Positions 48,197 through 58,642 of a stretch of 64,000 bases of DNA are shown in pieces; the first letter of the stretch is position 1, and each line of letters begins with the position of its first letter. This DNA is from Pseudomonas sp. MF4836. GTDB taxonomy: Bacteria; Pseudomonadota; Gammaproteobacteria; Pseudomonadales; Pseudomonadaceae. The notes under the pieces are model-generated. The model was not told the origin of the DNA, did not search any database, and saw only the letters and a program-made list of their open reading frames with translations. The position numbers and the translations under genes are program-made. The stretch is from the NCBI RefSeq assembly GCF_002018875.1, contig NZ_MVOL01000002.1:620001-684000 (forward strand), given 5' to 3'.

Positions 48197-49093
48197 TCAG
48201 TGCTCCGTCTTGAGAGGGCTGGAGGTCAGGCCCAGGCCCTTGAGTTGCCAGGTCCCTTGTACCTGCTGCCAGCTGAATTGCCGGCCCACCCACTCCACTT
48301 CGAGGGCGCGTTGCAGGCGCCTCTGGTCGATGCGCCGGCCTTCGTCCAGGGCTTTGCGGGCGCGGGCGCTGGCTTCTTCGTACAGCGGCCAGAGTTGGCT
48401 CAGGTTCAGCTCCTTGCTGATCGGCAGTTGGGCGTAGACGCCTTTCTCCGTCGAGCTGAGCAGCAAGCCCTCCTTGGCCAGGAACGCCGCGCTGCGGTTA
48501 TCCGGCGCCACCGAGACCAGCATCCCGTAGTGGGAAAAACCCCAGCCCGGCAGACGCTCGTCAAACCACAGGACCTGTCCGGTCGAGGGCACAAAGGCCC
48601 GTGCGCCCTCGGGAAACAGCAACAGGTCGCTGCGCCCGGCTTGGGCCTGGCCCCAGTCGGGTTCGTCGCGGCTTTTCACCGGGCTGAGGATGCGTGCCAG
48701 GGGCGTGTCGTTCTGCACCGCGATCACCACCGTGCCGACGCCCATCCATTCAATGGTGGTCGCCAGCAGCACCGGCTGGCCATTCTGGATCGCGCCGGTG
48801 GGGCGCACATCGGTTATCTGCCAGGCGTTCAGCGGCCGATAGGGCCGGCCCTTGTAGGTGATTTCCAGGGTGCTGATGGACGACTTGCCGCGAAACACCT
48901 GGAAGTCGCCAAACTGTTCGCTGTAGCCGCTGAGGTAATCGAGCTTGGCCTTGGCGGCGGGTTGTACCGGGTCGGCGGCGAAGCCCGGCGGCGCCATCAG
49001 CATCAGCAGGCAGGCCGCCAGCAGCGGTCGTGGCCGCGTCACAAAGGGCTGGCGCGTCGAGGTGGAGTCCTTGCTGCGAGGTCTCTGAAGCAT
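48197..49093 (-). CDS. Secreted protein of unknown function, first gene of the accessory operon (298 aa)
   Basis: A long basic n-region (24 residues) precedes a hydrophobic core and a cleavage site near GFAAD, so the product is exported. The mature part has beta-strand-like segments (LLLFPEGARAFVPSTGQVLWFDE; FSHYGMLVSVAPDNRSAAFL) and a helical C-terminus. No family recognised. I chose the ATG at 49093 behind GGAA. The next gene follows after three bases. Confidence 0.7.
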   Translation of the reverse strand: MLQRPRSKDSTSTRQPFVTRPRPLLAACLLMLMAPPGFAADPVQPAAKAKLDYLSGYSEQFGDFQVFRGKSSISTLEITYKGRPYRPLNAWQITDVRPTGAIQNGQPVLLATTIEWMGVGTVVIAVQNDTPLARILSPVKSRDEPDWGQAQAGRSDLLLFPEGARAFVPSTGQVLWFDERLPGWGFSHYGMLVSVAPDNRSAAFLAKEGLLLSSTEKGVYAQLPISKELNLSQLWPLYEEASARARKALDEGRRIDQRRLQRALEVEWVGRQFSWQQVQGTWQLKGLGLTSSPLKTEH

Positions 49094-49126
49094 GTGCATT
49101 CCATTGCCTGTGATTGCATGAGGACG

Positions 49127-49723
49127 CTATGGCACCAGGTAGCCGCGAACCCCGGTGAAGATGATCTGCGCCGCCAGGGCGCACACGAACAGCCCCATCA
49201 GCCGGCTGACGATCTGCAAGCCTTGCTCACCGAGAATGCGTTCGATGCGGTTTGATAGGTAGAGCACCACGCCGACGGTAAAGCTGGCCAGGGCGATGCT
49301 GAGGATGGCGGTGAGTTTGTCGTCCCAGTGCGGCTGGCTGACCCCCATCACCAGCAGCGCACCGATGGTGCCGGGGCCTACGGTCAGGGGAATGGTCAGC
49401 GGGACGATGGTCACGTCCTGTTGCACGTTGTCGGTCTGCACTGCGGACTTGCCCTGGGCCATGCCCAGCGCCGAGATGAACAGCACGCTGCCGGCGCCGA
49501 TGCGAAAGGCGTCGACGGTAATCCCGAACACACTGAAGATCACGCGTCCGAACAGATACAGCAGCACGCTGGAGACCAGGGTCGCCAGGGCCACCTTCCA
49601 GGCCAGGCGCCGCCGCTCCTTGCTGGAGTAACCACGGGTCAGGCTGATAAAGCAGGACAGGACGAAGAAGGGGCTATAGAGCACCAGCATCTTCAGGTAA
49701 ACGCTGAACAGCACGTGGAGCAT
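49127..49723 (-). CDS. MarC-family integral membrane protein (198 aa)
   Basis: A six-helix membrane protein of the MarC family (FFVLSCFISLTRG near the start; RIGAGSVLFISALGM; VPLTIPLTVGPGTIGALLVMG). Members such as YhgN/SnatA are linked to amino-acid export. Substrate unknown. It lies 63 bases downstream of the retS stop on the same strand, possibly with its own promoter. Confidence 0.9.
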   Translation of the reverse strand: MLHVLFSVYLKMLVLYSPFFVLSCFISLTRGYSSKERRRLAWKVALATLVSSVLLYLFGRVIFSVFGITVDAFRIGAGSVLFISALGMAQGKSAVQTDNVQQDVTIVPLTIPLTVGPGTIGALLVMGVSQPHWDDKLTAILSIALASFTVGVVLYLSNRIERILGEQGLQIVSRLMGLFVCALAAQIIFTGVRGYLVP

Positions 49724-49786
49724 GGTGGAAGCTCGCAGCGAAGGAGGGCGAGCGCGAGTTTAACAGGCGCCGCGCAGTCTGTCGGC

Positions 49787-52576
49787 TCAGCTGGCAGGCT
49801 CGGCGCTGCGATTGTGCTGGTCGCGCTGGGCGACCCAGTGCTCGATCAGTTCGCGCAATTGCGAGAGCTCCACCGGCTTGGCCATGTGCCCATCCATGCC
49901 GGCCTGGCGCGCGCGTTCCTTGTGTTCGGCAAGGATGTGCGCCGTGAGGGCCACCACCGGGGTGCGTACCCGTTGGTTGCCGACTTCCCAGGCACGCAGT
50001 TGCTGGGTGGCCGAGAAACCGTCGAGGACCGGCATCTCGCAATCCATCAACACCAGGTCGTAGCGCTGGGCTTTCATCGCCTGCAGGGCTTCTTCGCCAT
50101 TGCTGGCGGTGTCCGGCTGCAGGTTGAGCTTGCCCAGCATGCCGCGGATGACCTTGGTCGAGATGCTGTTGTCTTCGGCCACCAGGATGCGGAAATCGCT
50201 GGGCACGGTGATGGGCGTCGCGGCTGGCGCCGTGGTGTTGCCCGGCAGGTAGTGCGGGGTAACCAGGCCTTTGTTGCGCTGGGTCAGCTCGTCGGCCAGG
50301 GTGGTCTTGAGGGTGTAGCCGGCCACCGGTTTGGCGAGGATGCGCTTGATCCCGGCATTGCGTGCGATGACCTTGCTTGGCGCGTTGCTGATGCCAGTGA
50401 GCATGATCAGCAGGATGTCGTGGTTCAGGCTCGGGTCTTCCTTGATCTTGGCCGCCAATTGCATGCCGGTCATGCCGGGCATGTTCTGGTCGAGCAGGAC
50501 CACATCGAAGTAATCGCGCAGGTGGGCCTTGGTCCGCAGCAGGGCCAGGGCTTCCTTGCCCGACGGCACGGCACTCACGTTCAGGCCCCAGGCGCTGCAT
50601 TGCTGCACCAGGACTTTGCGGCAGGTGTCGTTGTCGTCCACCACCAGCACCCGCGCGCCTTGCAGCGGGCCGTCGAGGTCCGAGGTCGGGTGTTCCAGGC
50701 GTTCCGGGTCCAGGGGCAGGGTCAGCCACAGGGTGCTGCCCTGGTTGGCGCTGCTCTTGATGCCGAATTCGCCGTGCATCAGCAGCACCAGTTGCCGCGC
50801 GATCACCAGCCCCAGGTTGCCCCCCAGGCGGGTCGCGGCGAGGAAGTTCTTGCTGTGCAGTTCCGAGTGCAGCAGGGCGTCGCGCTCTTCGGCGTCCATC
50901 GGCTGGCCGCTGTCCTGCACGGCGATGCGCAGGCGCGGCTTGCTGCTGCGCTCATCGAGGGCGACCACGATCAGTACTTCGCCTTCGTCGGTTTTCTTCA
51001 GGGCGTTTTCCAGCAGGCTGAGCAGGGCCTGGCGCAGGCGGGTCGGGTCACCGCTGATCACCCGTGGCACTTGCGGCTGGATAAAACTGATCAGCTCGAC
51101 ATTCTGCTGTTCGGCCTTGGCGCGGAAGATGCTCAGGCAGTCTTCGATCAGCGCATTGAGGTCGAACTGCACGTCGTCCAGCTCGATCTGCCCGGACTCC
51201 AGCTTGGTGATGTCGAGGATCTCGTTGATCAGGGTCAGCAGCTCGTTGCCGGCGCTGTGGATGGTCTGCACGTAGTCGCGCTGCTTGACCGACAACGGCG
51301 TGCCCAGCAGCAGCTCGGTCATGCCCAGCACACCGTTCATGGGGGTGCGGATTTCATGGCTGATCTTGGCCAGGAACTCGGCCTTGGCGTTGACCTCGGC
51401 ATTGCTCGCGGCCAGGTCGCGGCTGACGCTGAAGCGGTTCTCGGTGATGCTGCGCTGGCGCTCGCCGAGGGCGACGCTCATCAACAGGCCGCTGATGCAG
51501 ATCACGCTGAGCAGGGTGATGATCAAACCCTGTGGCGCCACCAGGGTCAGGCCGAGCAGGGCCGGGAGAATCACCAGGGTGCCGAGGTTGAAGATCACCA
51601 TGGCCGCGACGAACAGCCGCGCCGGGCGGTAGCCCTTGTGCCAGTGGTAACCGCCCACCAGCAGCATGCTCAGGCCGGCCAGCGCCACCAGGGCGTAGGT
51701 GATGATGTTCAGCGGCAGGGTGTTGACGAACAACAGCAGCAGCCCGCAGAGGATGATCAGCAGGATGTCGCCCAGCAGCAGCTTGTTCAGCGGGTGCGGG
51801 CCCAGCGGGGCGAAGTAGCGGTAGGCGAACATCAGCCCGCAGGGGGCGGTCAGCAGCAGCGCCAGGTAAGCCCCCGGGGTTTGCAGCGCCTGCCAGTTCG
51901 GCAGCCAGGGGCCGGCCAGGTTCAGCAGCATCAGCAGGCTCAGGGACAGCAGTACCTCACAGGCGGCGAGCCACAGGCTGCTGCGGGAGCGGGTGTAGGC
52001 ATAACGGGTGAGGTTATGCAGGATCAGCATCGCCATGCAGCCGAACAGGACGCCGTAGATCAGGGTCTGGCTCTGGTTGGCCGCGGCCATGACTGCCGTT
52101 TGCAGGGTGATGTAGGGGCGCAATTGATGGTCGGAAACCAGGCGCAGGTAGACGTCGAGGGTTTTCTCGTTCTGCGGCAACGGCAACATGAAGTCGTTGC
52201 TGGGCAGGTTTTTTTCGGTCTGGGGCTGATGGGTGCCGGTGTTCACTTGCTCGATCAGGCGGTCGCCGTCGAACACATACAGATTCAGCTGCGACAGGTC
52301 GGGAGCGAAGATGCGCAGCAGTTGTTCGTGCTGATCGGGATGCAGTTTGAAGCGTACCCAGAGCGCGCCGTCGGGTTCGGCAGCGGTCAGCTTGTCGAGT
52401 TCGATCGGGCTGAATTGCGTGGCGTAGCGTTGGGAGCGGATGTCACTGAGCTGCAAGCTGGCCTGTTCATCGAGCAATACCGCCCAGCCACTGCCTTGAG
52501 CGGCCAGGGCCGTGTTCAAGCAGAGCAGGGTCAGCAGTGTAGCGATGAAGCCTGTGGCAATCCTGAGCCAGCGCAC
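49787..52576 (-). CDS. retS: RetS-type hybrid sensor kinase/response regulator (929 aa)
   Basis: The domain order is a signal segment, a periplasmic 7TMR-DISM extracellular domain, seven transmembrane helices, HisKA with H-box [14 protein letters not shown] (His407), HATPase, then two receiver domains with phosphoacceptor candidates Asp696 (VVLLDQNMP) and Asp845 (LVLMDCEMP). This is the RetS layout, and the place next to purD matches PAO1 (PA4856). RetS binds GacS and lowers its signalling, which shifts Pseudomonas between planktonic virulence and biofilm modes. Length is close to the family's 942. Confidence 0.95.
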   Translation of the reverse strand: MRWLRIATGFIATLLTLLCLNTALAAQGSGWAVLLDEQASLQLSDIRSQRYATQFSPIELDKLTAAEPDGALWVRFKLHPDQHEQLLRIFAPDLSQLNLYVFDGDRLIEQVNTGTHQPQTEKNLPSNDFMLPLPQNEKTLDVYLRLVSDHQLRPYITLQTAVMAAANQSQTLIYGVLFGCMAMLILHNLTRYAYTRSRSSLWLAACEVLLSLSLLMLLNLAGPWLPNWQALQTPGAYLALLLTAPCGLMFAYRYFAPLGPHPLNKLLLGDILLIILCGLLLLFVNTLPLNIITYALVALAGLSMLLVGGYHWHKGYRPARLFVAAMVIFNLGTLVILPALLGLTLVAPQGLIITLLSVICISGLLMSVALGERQRSITENRFSVSRDLAASNAEVNAKAEFLAKISHEIRTPMNGVLGMTELLLGTPLSVKQRDYVQTIHSAGNELLTLINEILDITKLESGQIELDDVQFDLNALIEDCLSIFRAKAEQQNVELISFIQPQVPRVISGDPTRLRQALLSLLENALKKTDEGEVLIVVALDERSSKPRLRIAVQDSGQPMDAEERDALLHSELHSKNFLAATRLGGNLGLVIARQLVLLMHGEFGIKSSANQGSTLWLTLPLDPERLEHPTSDLDGPLQGARVLVVDDNDTCRKVLVQQCSAWGLNVSAVPSGKEALALLRTKAHLRDYFDVVLLDQNMPGMTGMQLAAKIKEDPSLNHDILLIMLTGISNAPSKVIARNAGIKRILAKPVAGYTLKTTLADELTQRNKGLVTPHYLPGNTTAPAATPITVPSDFRILVAEDNSISTKVIRGMLGKLNLQPDTASNGEEALQAMKAQRYDLVLMDCEMPVLDGFSATQQLRAWEVGNQRVRTPVVALTAHILAEHKERARQAGMDGHMAKPVELSQLRELIEHWVAQRDQHNRSAEPAS

Positions 52577-52630
52577 GGCGAAATCCCTTCGTAGGTTGAT
52601 GCCAGGTTGTAACTATGCGCGGGGGCATGC

Positions 52631-52663
52631 CGCTACGGCAAGGGCAGGGACCCTTGCCGAGCG
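52631..52663. terminator. Hairpin between purD and retS
   Basis: CGGCAAGGG (52636-52644) pairs exactly with CCCTTGCCG (52651-52659), extended by CGCT/AGCG outside. It follows the purD stop and has no T run, so it may be a Rho-linked end point or an mRNA-stabilising stem. Confidence 0.4.
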
Positions 52664-52674
52664 ATAGGGCCGCC

Positions 52675-53970
52675 TTATTGCTGTTCTTCGCCACGCTCGC
52701 GGGCAATGGCACGGTAGCCGATGTCCTTGCGGTAGAAGCAGCCTGGCCAGTCGATCTTGGCGGCCAGTTTGTACGCTTGTTGCTGGGCGGCGTCGACACT
52801 GTTGCCCAGGGCCGTGGCGCACAGCACGCGACCGCCGGCGGTCACCACCTGGCCGTCCTTGAGCGCAGTGCCGGCGTGGAACACTTTGCCTTCCAGGCTG
52901 GCGGCGGCGTCCAGGCCGGTGATGGCTGCGCCTTTGGCGTAGTCACCCGGGTAGCCACCGGCCGCGAGCACGATGCCCACGCTCGGACGTGGATCCCATT
53001 GAGCTTCGACCTTGTCCAGGGCCTGGGCCAGGGCGGCTTCCACCAGCAACACCAGGCTCGACTGCAGACGCAGCATCACCGGTTGGGTTTCCGGGTCGCC
53101 GAAGCGGCAGTTGAACTCGATGACTTTCGGATTGCCAGCCTTGTCGATCATCAAGCCGGCGTACAGGAAGCCGGTGTAGACGTTGCCTTCGTCGGCCATG
53201 CCGCGCACGGTCGGCCAGATCACCAGGTCCATCACCCGCTGGTGCACTTGGGCCGTGACCACTGGCGCCGGGGAGTAGGCACCCATGCCGCCGGTGTTCG
53301 GCCCGGTGTCGGCGTCGCCGACGCGCTTGTGGTCCTGGCTGGTGGCCATGGGCAGCACGTTCTTGCCGTCGACCATGACGATGAAGCTGGCTTCCTCGCC
53401 GTCGAGAAACTCTTCGATCACCACCCGCGAACCGGCTTCGCCGAAGGCATTGCCGGCCAGCATGTCGCGTACCGCGTCTTCGGCTTCGCCCAGGGTCATG
53501 GCGACGATCACGCCTTTACCGGCGGCCAGGCCGTCGGCCTTGATCACGATCGGTGCGCCTTTTTCACGCAGATAAGCCAGGGCCGGCTCGATCTCGGTGA
53601 AGTTCTGGTAGTCGGCAGTCGGGATCTTGTGGCGGGCCAGGAAGTCCTTGGTGAAGGCTTTCGAACCTTCGAGCTGCGCGGCACCGGCGGTCGGGCCGAA
53701 GCAATCCAGGCCACGGCTGCGGAACAGGTCGACCACACCGGCCACCAGCGGCACTTCCGGGCCAACAATGGTCAGGGAGACATTCTTCTCAGCGAAATCG
53801 GCCAACTGCTCCAGGGCCAGCACGTCGATGGCGACGTTCTCGCACTTGGCTTCAATGGCGGTGCCGGCGTTGCCCGGTGCCACGAATACTTTCTGGACGC
53901 GTGGGTCCTGAGCGACTTTCCAGGCCAGGGCGTGTTCACGACCGCCGCTACCGATGATCAGTACATTCAT
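52675..53970 (-). CDS. purD: Phosphoribosylamine-glycine ligase PurD (431 aa)
   Basis: ATP-grasp enzyme of purine synthesis (phosphoribosylamine + glycine + ATP). Visible features: the start MNVLIIGSGGREHALAWK, the PEVPLVAGVVD segment, the IVIKADGLAAGKGV ATP loop, and the IEFNCRFGDPETQ motif. Length matches PurD. It lies downstream of purH on the same strand, with a 189-base spacer that holds a long palindrome. Confidence 0.98.
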   Translation of the reverse strand: MNVLIIGSGGREHALAWKVAQDPRVQKVFVAPGNAGTAIEAKCENVAIDVLALEQLADFAEKNVSLTIVGPEVPLVAGVVDLFRSRGLDCFGPTAGAAQLEGSKAFTKDFLARHKIPTADYQNFTEIEPALAYLREKGAPIVIKADGLAAGKGVIVAMTLGEAEDAVRDMLAGNAFGEAGSRVVIEEFLDGEEASFIVMVDGKNVLPMATSQDHKRVGDADTGPNTGGMGAYSPAPVVTAQVHQRVMDLVIWPTVRGMADEGNVYTGFLYAGLMIDKAGNPKVIEFNCRFGDPETQPVMLRLQSSLVLLVEAALAQALDKVEAQWDPRPSVGIVLAAGGYPGDYAKGAAITGLDAAASLEGKVFHAGTALKDGQVVTAGGRVLCATALGNSVDAAQQQAYKLAAKIDWPGCFYRKDIGYRAIARERGEEQQ

Positions 53971-54035
53971 TTCAAAAACCTCGGATGACGCTAATTCTGT
54001 TTTAGAACCTAAAGCGCTTCACGCCGTAGGAGGCT

Positions 54036-54146
54036 GCAATGACACCGCTAGATGCAAGGCGGAGCCCACCTCGATGAGCGGAGTTGCCTGTTGGCAATGA
54101 GCATCATCGGGGTGGGCTCCAACGCAGCAGATGCCGGTGTCAGTGC
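54036..54146. repeat. Long imperfect palindrome in the purH-purD spacer (111 bp)
   Basis: The ends GCAATGACACCG and CGGTGTCAGTGC are complementary at 11 of 12 positions. The inner arms GGAGCCCACC (54061-54070) and GGTGGGCTCC (54111-54120) are perfect, and a small stem TTGCC-TGTT-GGCAA sits in the middle. The whole spacer can fold as one large hairpin in the mRNA. It does not match the REP families seen elsewhere in the window. Confidence 0.65.
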
Positions 54147-54159
54147 GACCGTTGTCGTA

Positions 54160-55767
54160 TCAGTGACGGAAGTGGCGCATGCCGGTGAATACCATGGCAA
54201 TGCCGGCTTCGTCGGCTGCGGCAATCACTTCGCTGTCGCGCATCGAGCCGCCTGGCTGGATCACGGCGGTGATGCCGACCTTGGCTGCGTTGTCCAGGCC
54301 GTCGCGGAACGGGAAGAACGCGTCGGAAGCCATCACCGAACCCGCGACCTGCAAACCGGCGTGCTCAGCCTTGATCGCGGCGATGCGCGCCGAGTTCACG
54401 CGGCTCATCTGGCCGGCGCCGACACCGATGGTCTGGCGGTTCTTGGCGTAGACGATGGCGTTGGATTTAACGTACTTGGCCACTTTCCAGGCGAAGATCA
54501 GGTCGTTGATTTCCTGTTCGGTCGGGGCGCGCTTGGTCACCACCTTCAGGTCCTGGCTGCCGATCATGCCGATGTCGCGGCTCTGTACCAGCAGGCCGCC
54601 ATTGACGCGCTTGTAGTCCCAGGCAGCGGCACGTTCAGCCGACCATTCGCCGCAGGCCAGCAGGCGCACGTTGGCTTTGGCAGCGACGATGGCGCGGGCT
54701 TCTTCGCTGACGCTCGGGGCGATGATCACTTCGACGAACTGACGCTCGACGATGGCCTTGGCGGTCTCGGCGTCCAACTCGCGGTTAAAGGCAATGATGC
54801 CGCCGAAGGCCGATTCGGTATCGGTGGCGTAGGCCAGTTCGTAGGCCTGGCGAATGCCGCCTTCGGCGTCCGGGCTCACGGCCACGCCGCACGGGTTGGC
54901 GTGCTTGACGATCACGCAGGCCGGCTTGACGAAGCTCTTCACGCATTCCAGCGCGGCGTCGGTGTCGGCCACGTTGTTGTACGACAGCTCTTTGCCTTGC
55001 AGCTGGGTCGCGGTGGCGATGCCGACTTCGGCAGGCTTGGCTTCCACGTAGAACGCCGCGCTCTGGTGCGGGTTCTCGCCGTAGCGCATTTCCTGGGCCT
55101 TGATGAACTGGCTGTTGAAGGTCCGCGGGAACTGGCTGCGGCCGGAAGTCGACAGGGTTTCAGCCGCCTGGTTCACGGTGCCCATGTAGTTGGCAATCAT
55201 GCCGTCGTAGGCGGCGGTGTGTTCGAAGGCCTTGAGCATCAGGTCGAAACGCTGGGCGTAGGTCAGGCCACCGGCTTTCAGGCCTTCCAGGACACTGGCG
55301 TAATCGCTGGCGTTGACCACGATGGCCACGTCTTTGTGGTTCTTGGCCGCCGAGCGAACCATGGTCGGGCCGCCGATATCGATGTTCTCGATGGCCGTCG
55401 GCAGGTCGCAGCCTGGCTTGTTGATAGTGGCTTCGAACGGGTAGAGGTTGACCGCGACCAGGTCGATCGGCTTGATCCCGTGTTCGCTCATGATGGCGTC
55501 GTCGATGCCGCGACGGCCGAGGATGCCGCCGTGGATTTTCGGGTGCAGGGTCTTGACCCGACCGTCCATCATTTCCGCGAAGCCGGTGTAATCCGCGACT
55601 TCCACTGCGGCCACGCCGTTGTCGCGCAGCAGCTTGAAGGTCCCGCCGGTGGAGAGGATCTCGACGCCCAGGGCTTCCAGCTCCTTGGCGAATTCGAGGA
55701 TCCCGGTCTTGTCGGAAACACTGATCAAGGCGCGGCGGATCGGCAGGCGGGTGGTCTGGTCGGTCAT
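54160..55767 (-). CDS. purH: Bifunctional AICAR transformylase / IMP cyclohydrolase PurH (535 aa)
   Basis: The last two steps of IMP synthesis in one protein: an N-terminal MGS-like cyclohydrolase domain ([31 protein letters not shown]) and a C-terminal AICAR transformylase domain ([36 protein letters not shown]). I chose the ATG at 55767, as [19 protein letters not shown] matches the family start. Length fits. Confidence 0.98.
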   Translation of the reverse strand: MTDQTTRLPIRRALISVSDKTGILEFAKELEALGVEILSTGGTFKLLRDNGVAAVEVADYTGFAEMMDGRVKTLHPKIHGGILGRRGIDDAIMSEHGIKPIDLVAVNLYPFEATINKPGCDLPTAIENIDIGGPTMVRSAAKNHKDVAIVVNASDYASVLEGLKAGGLTYAQRFDLMLKAFEHTAAYDGMIANYMGTVNQAAETLSTSGRSQFPRTFNSQFIKAQEMRYGENPHQSAAFYVEAKPAEVGIATATQLQGKELSYNNVADTDAALECVKSFVKPACVIVKHANPCGVAVSPDAEGGIRQAYELAYATDTESAFGGIIAFNRELDAETAKAIVERQFVEVIIAPSVSEEARAIVAAKANVRLLACGEWSAERAAAWDYKRVNGGLLVQSRDIGMIGSQDLKVVTKRAPTEQEINDLIFAWKVAKYVKSNAIVYAKNRQTIGVGAGQMSRVNSARIAAIKAEHAGLQVAGSVMASDAFFPFRDGLDNAAKVGITAVIQPGGSMRDSEVIAAADEAGIAMVFTGMRHFRH

Positions 55768-55798
55768 CTCAATTTCCATCAAAAGCAAAGGAGTCAGC

Positions 55799-55831
55799 AA
55801 AAAAGGCGACCGGTTTTACGCGGGCGCCTTT
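55799..55831 (-). terminator. Intrinsic terminator after fis
   Basis: On the minus strand AAAGGCG and CGCCTTT pair across a 16-base loop, followed by six Ts (55804 to 55799). It lies 18 bases past the fis stop codon and upstream of purH, so it ends the dusB-fis transcript. Confidence 0.75.
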
Positions 55832-55848
55832 CTGGTTTGATTGAATGC

Positions 55849-56169
55849 TTACAGCAAATCGTATTGTTTGAGCTTCTTGCGCAGGGTGCCGCGGTTCAAG
55901 CCCAGCAGCTCGCTGGCCTTGGTCTGATTGCCCTTGACGTAGTTCATCACGCTTTCGAGCAACGGGGCCTCGACTTCGGAGAGCACCAGGTTGTACACGT
56001 CCGTGACGGCAGCGCCCTCAAGGTGGGCGAAATAATTGTGCAGCGCCTTTTCGACACTCCCGCGAAGGGTCTGGCCTTCTTCGCTCGGCGTATTGAGGTG
56101 CTGTTTCAAATTCACGTTGTCGCTCACGGGTGTTGTTCCACTCACTAAAGTCTCGGTCATCATCGTCAT
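55849..56169 (-). CDS. fis: DNA-binding protein Fis (106 aa)
   Basis: Nucleoid-associated regulator of growth-phase transcription. The C-terminal helix-turn-helix ([21 protein letters not shown]) is the Fis signature, and the total length fits. The start overlaps the dusB stop by four bases, the usual dusB-fis order. Internal ATGs at 56163 and 56160 are alternatives. Confidence 0.97.
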   Translation of the reverse strand: MTMMTETLVSGTTPVSDNVNLKQHLNTPSEEGQTLRGSVEKALHNYFAHLEGAAVTDVYNLVLSEVEAPLLESVMNYVKGNQTKASELLGLNRGTLRKKLKQYDLL

Positions 56170-57179
56170 GCGGCCACCCCTTCTCCGTCCCCTGTCACCA
56201 GGCTCTTGTAACGCTCGGCAAAGAACTCACGAACGTTGGCGCACTGTGCTTCCGTATCTTCCAAACGATTGAAGTGGGCGCGAAACTCCCTGGCGCCCGG
56301 CAGGGTTGCGAGATACCAGCCGACATGCTTTCGAGCAATGCGTACGCCCATGACATCTCCATAGAAGGCATGCAGCGCGGCCAGGTGCTCTAGCAGAATA
56401 CGTTCCACTTCAAACAGCTCCGGTGCCGGAAGAATTTCGCCGGTACGCAGAAAGTGCTCGATTTCACGAAAAATCCATGGCCGCCCCTGGGCGGCCCGGC
56501 CGATCAACAGCCCGTCGGCTCCGGTGGCATGCAACACCTGCCGGGCCTTTTCGGGTGAGTCGATATCGCCGTTGGCGAAGACCGGAATCGACACCGCCTG
56601 CTTGATCGCGGCAATGGTGTCGTACTCGGCTTCACCGGTGTACAGGTCGGCGCGGGTCCGCCCATGGACCGCCAAAGCCGTAATGCCTGCCTGTTCGGCG
56701 ATCTTCGCCACCGTCAGGCCGTTCTTGTTCGCCCGGTCCCAGCCGGTGCGGATCTTCAGGGTGACCGGCACATCGACCGCAGCCACCACGGCCTGCAGGA
56801 TCTCGGTCACCAGCTCTTCATCTTTCAACAGTGCGGAACCGGCGGCCTTGTTGCAGACCTTCTTGGCCGGACAGCCCATGTTGATATCAATAATCTGTGC
56901 GCCCAGCTCGACGTTGGCCCGGGCTGCATCCGCCAGCATCTGCGCATCACCGCCGGCGATCTGTACCGAGCGCGGCTCGGGATCACCTTCGTGAATCATG
57001 CGCATCCGCGATTTGCGGGTGTTCCACAAACTCATGTCGCTGGTGACCATTTCCGAGACTACAAGCCCTGCGCCCAAACGCTTGCAAAGCTGACGAAAGG
57101 GCTGGTCGGTGACACCCGCCATGGGGGCGAGAATCAAGCCGTTGTGCAATGTATATGGGCCGATGCGTACCGCCGACAT
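56166..57179 (-). CDS. dusB: tRNA-dihydrouridine synthase DusB (337 aa)
   Basis: FMN enzyme that reduces uridines in the tRNA D-loop. Visible features: [25 protein letters not shown], the catalytic Cys in [19 protein letters not shown], and the [16 protein letters not shown] segment. Length matches DusB. First gene of the dusB-fis operon. Confidence 0.97.
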   Translation of the reverse strand: MSAVRIGPYTLHNGLILAPMAGVTDQPFRQLCKRLGAGLVVSEMVTSDMSLWNTRKSRMRMIHEGDPEPRSVQIAGGDAQMLADAARANVELGAQIIDINMGCPAKKVCNKAAGSALLKDEELVTEILQAVVAAVDVPVTLKIRTGWDRANKNGLTVAKIAEQAGITALAVHGRTRADLYTGEAEYDTIAAIKQAVSIPVFANGDIDSPEKARQVLHATGADGLLIGRAAQGRPWIFREIEHFLRTGEILPAPELFEVERILLEHLAALHAFYGDVMGVRIARKHVGWYLATLPGAREFRAHFNRLEDTEAQCANVREFFAERYKSLVTGDGEGVAA

Positions 57180-57373
57180 AGGACTTCCCTGTTGTGGGGC
57201 CGGATCATGAGAGTTCGAAAAAGGGTTGGCATGATACCCGCTCTCGATGACTGGTTAAAGGCTGAATTGGATAAAATCTGAACAGTTATTCCTTTATCGC
57301 CAGCGGTTTGGTCGGCCGGGGCTATCGGAAAACTGCCGTCAAAAGTGTGCCGCCTGTGCGGCCAGTGACCGGA

Positions 57374-58612
57374 TCACTCGGGAGAGTGGAAGCTCAGACT
57401 GTAGTTCACGGCCTTGGGGCCCGGATCAAGAATGTCCAGGGCGATGTGGATTGGCGTCTGCGGTGGCATTTCCGACAGGCCTTCGAGCTCGCCGTTGAGG
57501 TACTCGCCGGGTTTGAAGCGTCGACTGGCGATCAGTTGCCCATTGAGGTCGGCGAAGCGCAGTTCCAGCAGGGGGAACGGCTGGGAGAACGGCGCGCGGT
57601 TATAGATGATGGCGTCCACCACCAGCGCGCCGCTGAAATCCGGATGGCTGCGGACCACCAGGTTGCTGCTCTTGATTCGGGCGATATCGACCTTGGACGG
57701 CACGGTGCAGCCCATTTCCGGGCACAGTTGCTGGAACCAGGGGCGGTACTGGTCCTGGCGCGCCAGTTCGTCGAAGTGATAGGCAATGTACTGCCCGGCC
57801 AGGGCCGCGGCGGCCAGCAGGATCAACAGGCTCCACAGCAGGCGCCGGCCCCAGGGCGAGCGACGCTTTTGCCAGTCGAGGTGAATCGGGTCGTCGACCA
57901 GGTCCAGCAGCACGTCGTCCTGGACGCCGGGTTCGCTGCGGCCGCGCTTTTGCTTGCCGTTGACGGGCACCTCGACGTCGTCCTCGTCGCGCTCGGCGGC
58001 GATCGGCGCGGTTGGATGCGCAGCTGGTTCGAGGTCGTTGTCGTGCTCGATGTGGCGTGTGCCGGGTTCGTCTTCGAGGTCGGCCAGGTTGAATGACAGC
58101 GAAGGCTCGGTGCGTCCGGGTTTCTGCGGCTCGGCGGTCGGGGCCGGGTGCTCTTGCGTCTTGCTGGTATCGAGCTCGTCGCGCTCGTCGGCGGTGGCGC
58201 TGAACAGGCTGTCGGGCCAGTGTTCGTCTTCGGCGTCCGGTTGATCGCGGCGGGCGCTCAGCGACTCTTCGCGGTGGCCGCGGTCCTGGCCGAAGGCCTT
58301 GGCGGGCTGGATTTCCCGTTGTTCGAGCTTGGCCAGTTCCTCATCGAGGTCCAGGTGATCCAGGTCGAGTTCGCTGGCCGACCATTGCTTCTGGCTGATG
58401 GCGCGCTGCGGGGGAGGGGCAACGGGCGCCACCGGTGCCGGAGTGGCCGCGGCGTCCCGGTTGGCGCGTTGTTCCAGCAGTTGGCGCGCCGCGTTGAACA
58501 CCTGCAGGCAAGAGCCGCAGCGCACCACGCCACGGGCCACGCTCAACTGGGCGTGGCTGACGCGGAAGCTGGTCTGGCAATGCGGGCACTGGGTGACAAA
58601 ACTGTCGGTCAT
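57374..58612 (-). CDS. Zinc-ribbon (MJ0042) and DUF3426 membrane protein (412 aa)
   Basis: An N-terminal MJ0042-type zinc ribbon has two Cys pairs (CPHC; CGSC). It is followed by a long acidic, low-complexity linker (about 55-240), one transmembrane helix (LLWSLLILLAAAALAGQYIAY), and a C-terminal DUF3426 domain (about 270-412). The protein is conserved beside prmA in Pseudomonas. Its function is unknown. Confidence 0.9.
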   Translation of the reverse strand: MTDSFVTQCPHCQTSFRVSHAQLSVARGVVRCGSCLQVFNAARQLLEQRANRDAAATPAPVAPVAPPPQRAISQKQWSASELDLDHLDLDEELAKLEQREIQPAKAFGQDRGHREESLSARRDQPDAEDEHWPDSLFSATADERDELDTSKTQEHPAPTAEPQKPGRTEPSLSFNLADLEDEPGTRHIEHDNDLEPAAHPTAPIAAERDEDDVEVPVNGKQKRGRSEPGVQDDVLLDLVDDPIHLDWQKRRSPWGRRLLWSLLILLAAAALAGQYIAYHFDELARQDQYRPWFQQLCPEMGCTVPSKVDIARIKSSNLVVRSHPDFSGALVVDAIIYNRAPFSQPFPLLELRFADLNGQLIASRRFKPGEYLNGELEGLSEMPPQTPIHIALDILDPGPKAVNYSLSFHSPE

Positions 58613-58642
58613 GCGGCCATCCGGATTATGCAGGCGGCCATT

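Noticed and set aside
49328..52594. An open frame of 1088 codons on the plus strand opposite retS, with similar long frames opposite ureD-GNAT, purH, dsbD and ureC
   Set aside because: Low-complexity Gly/Gln/Ala/His-rich translations of antisense codon bias; each lies over a confidently assigned gene.
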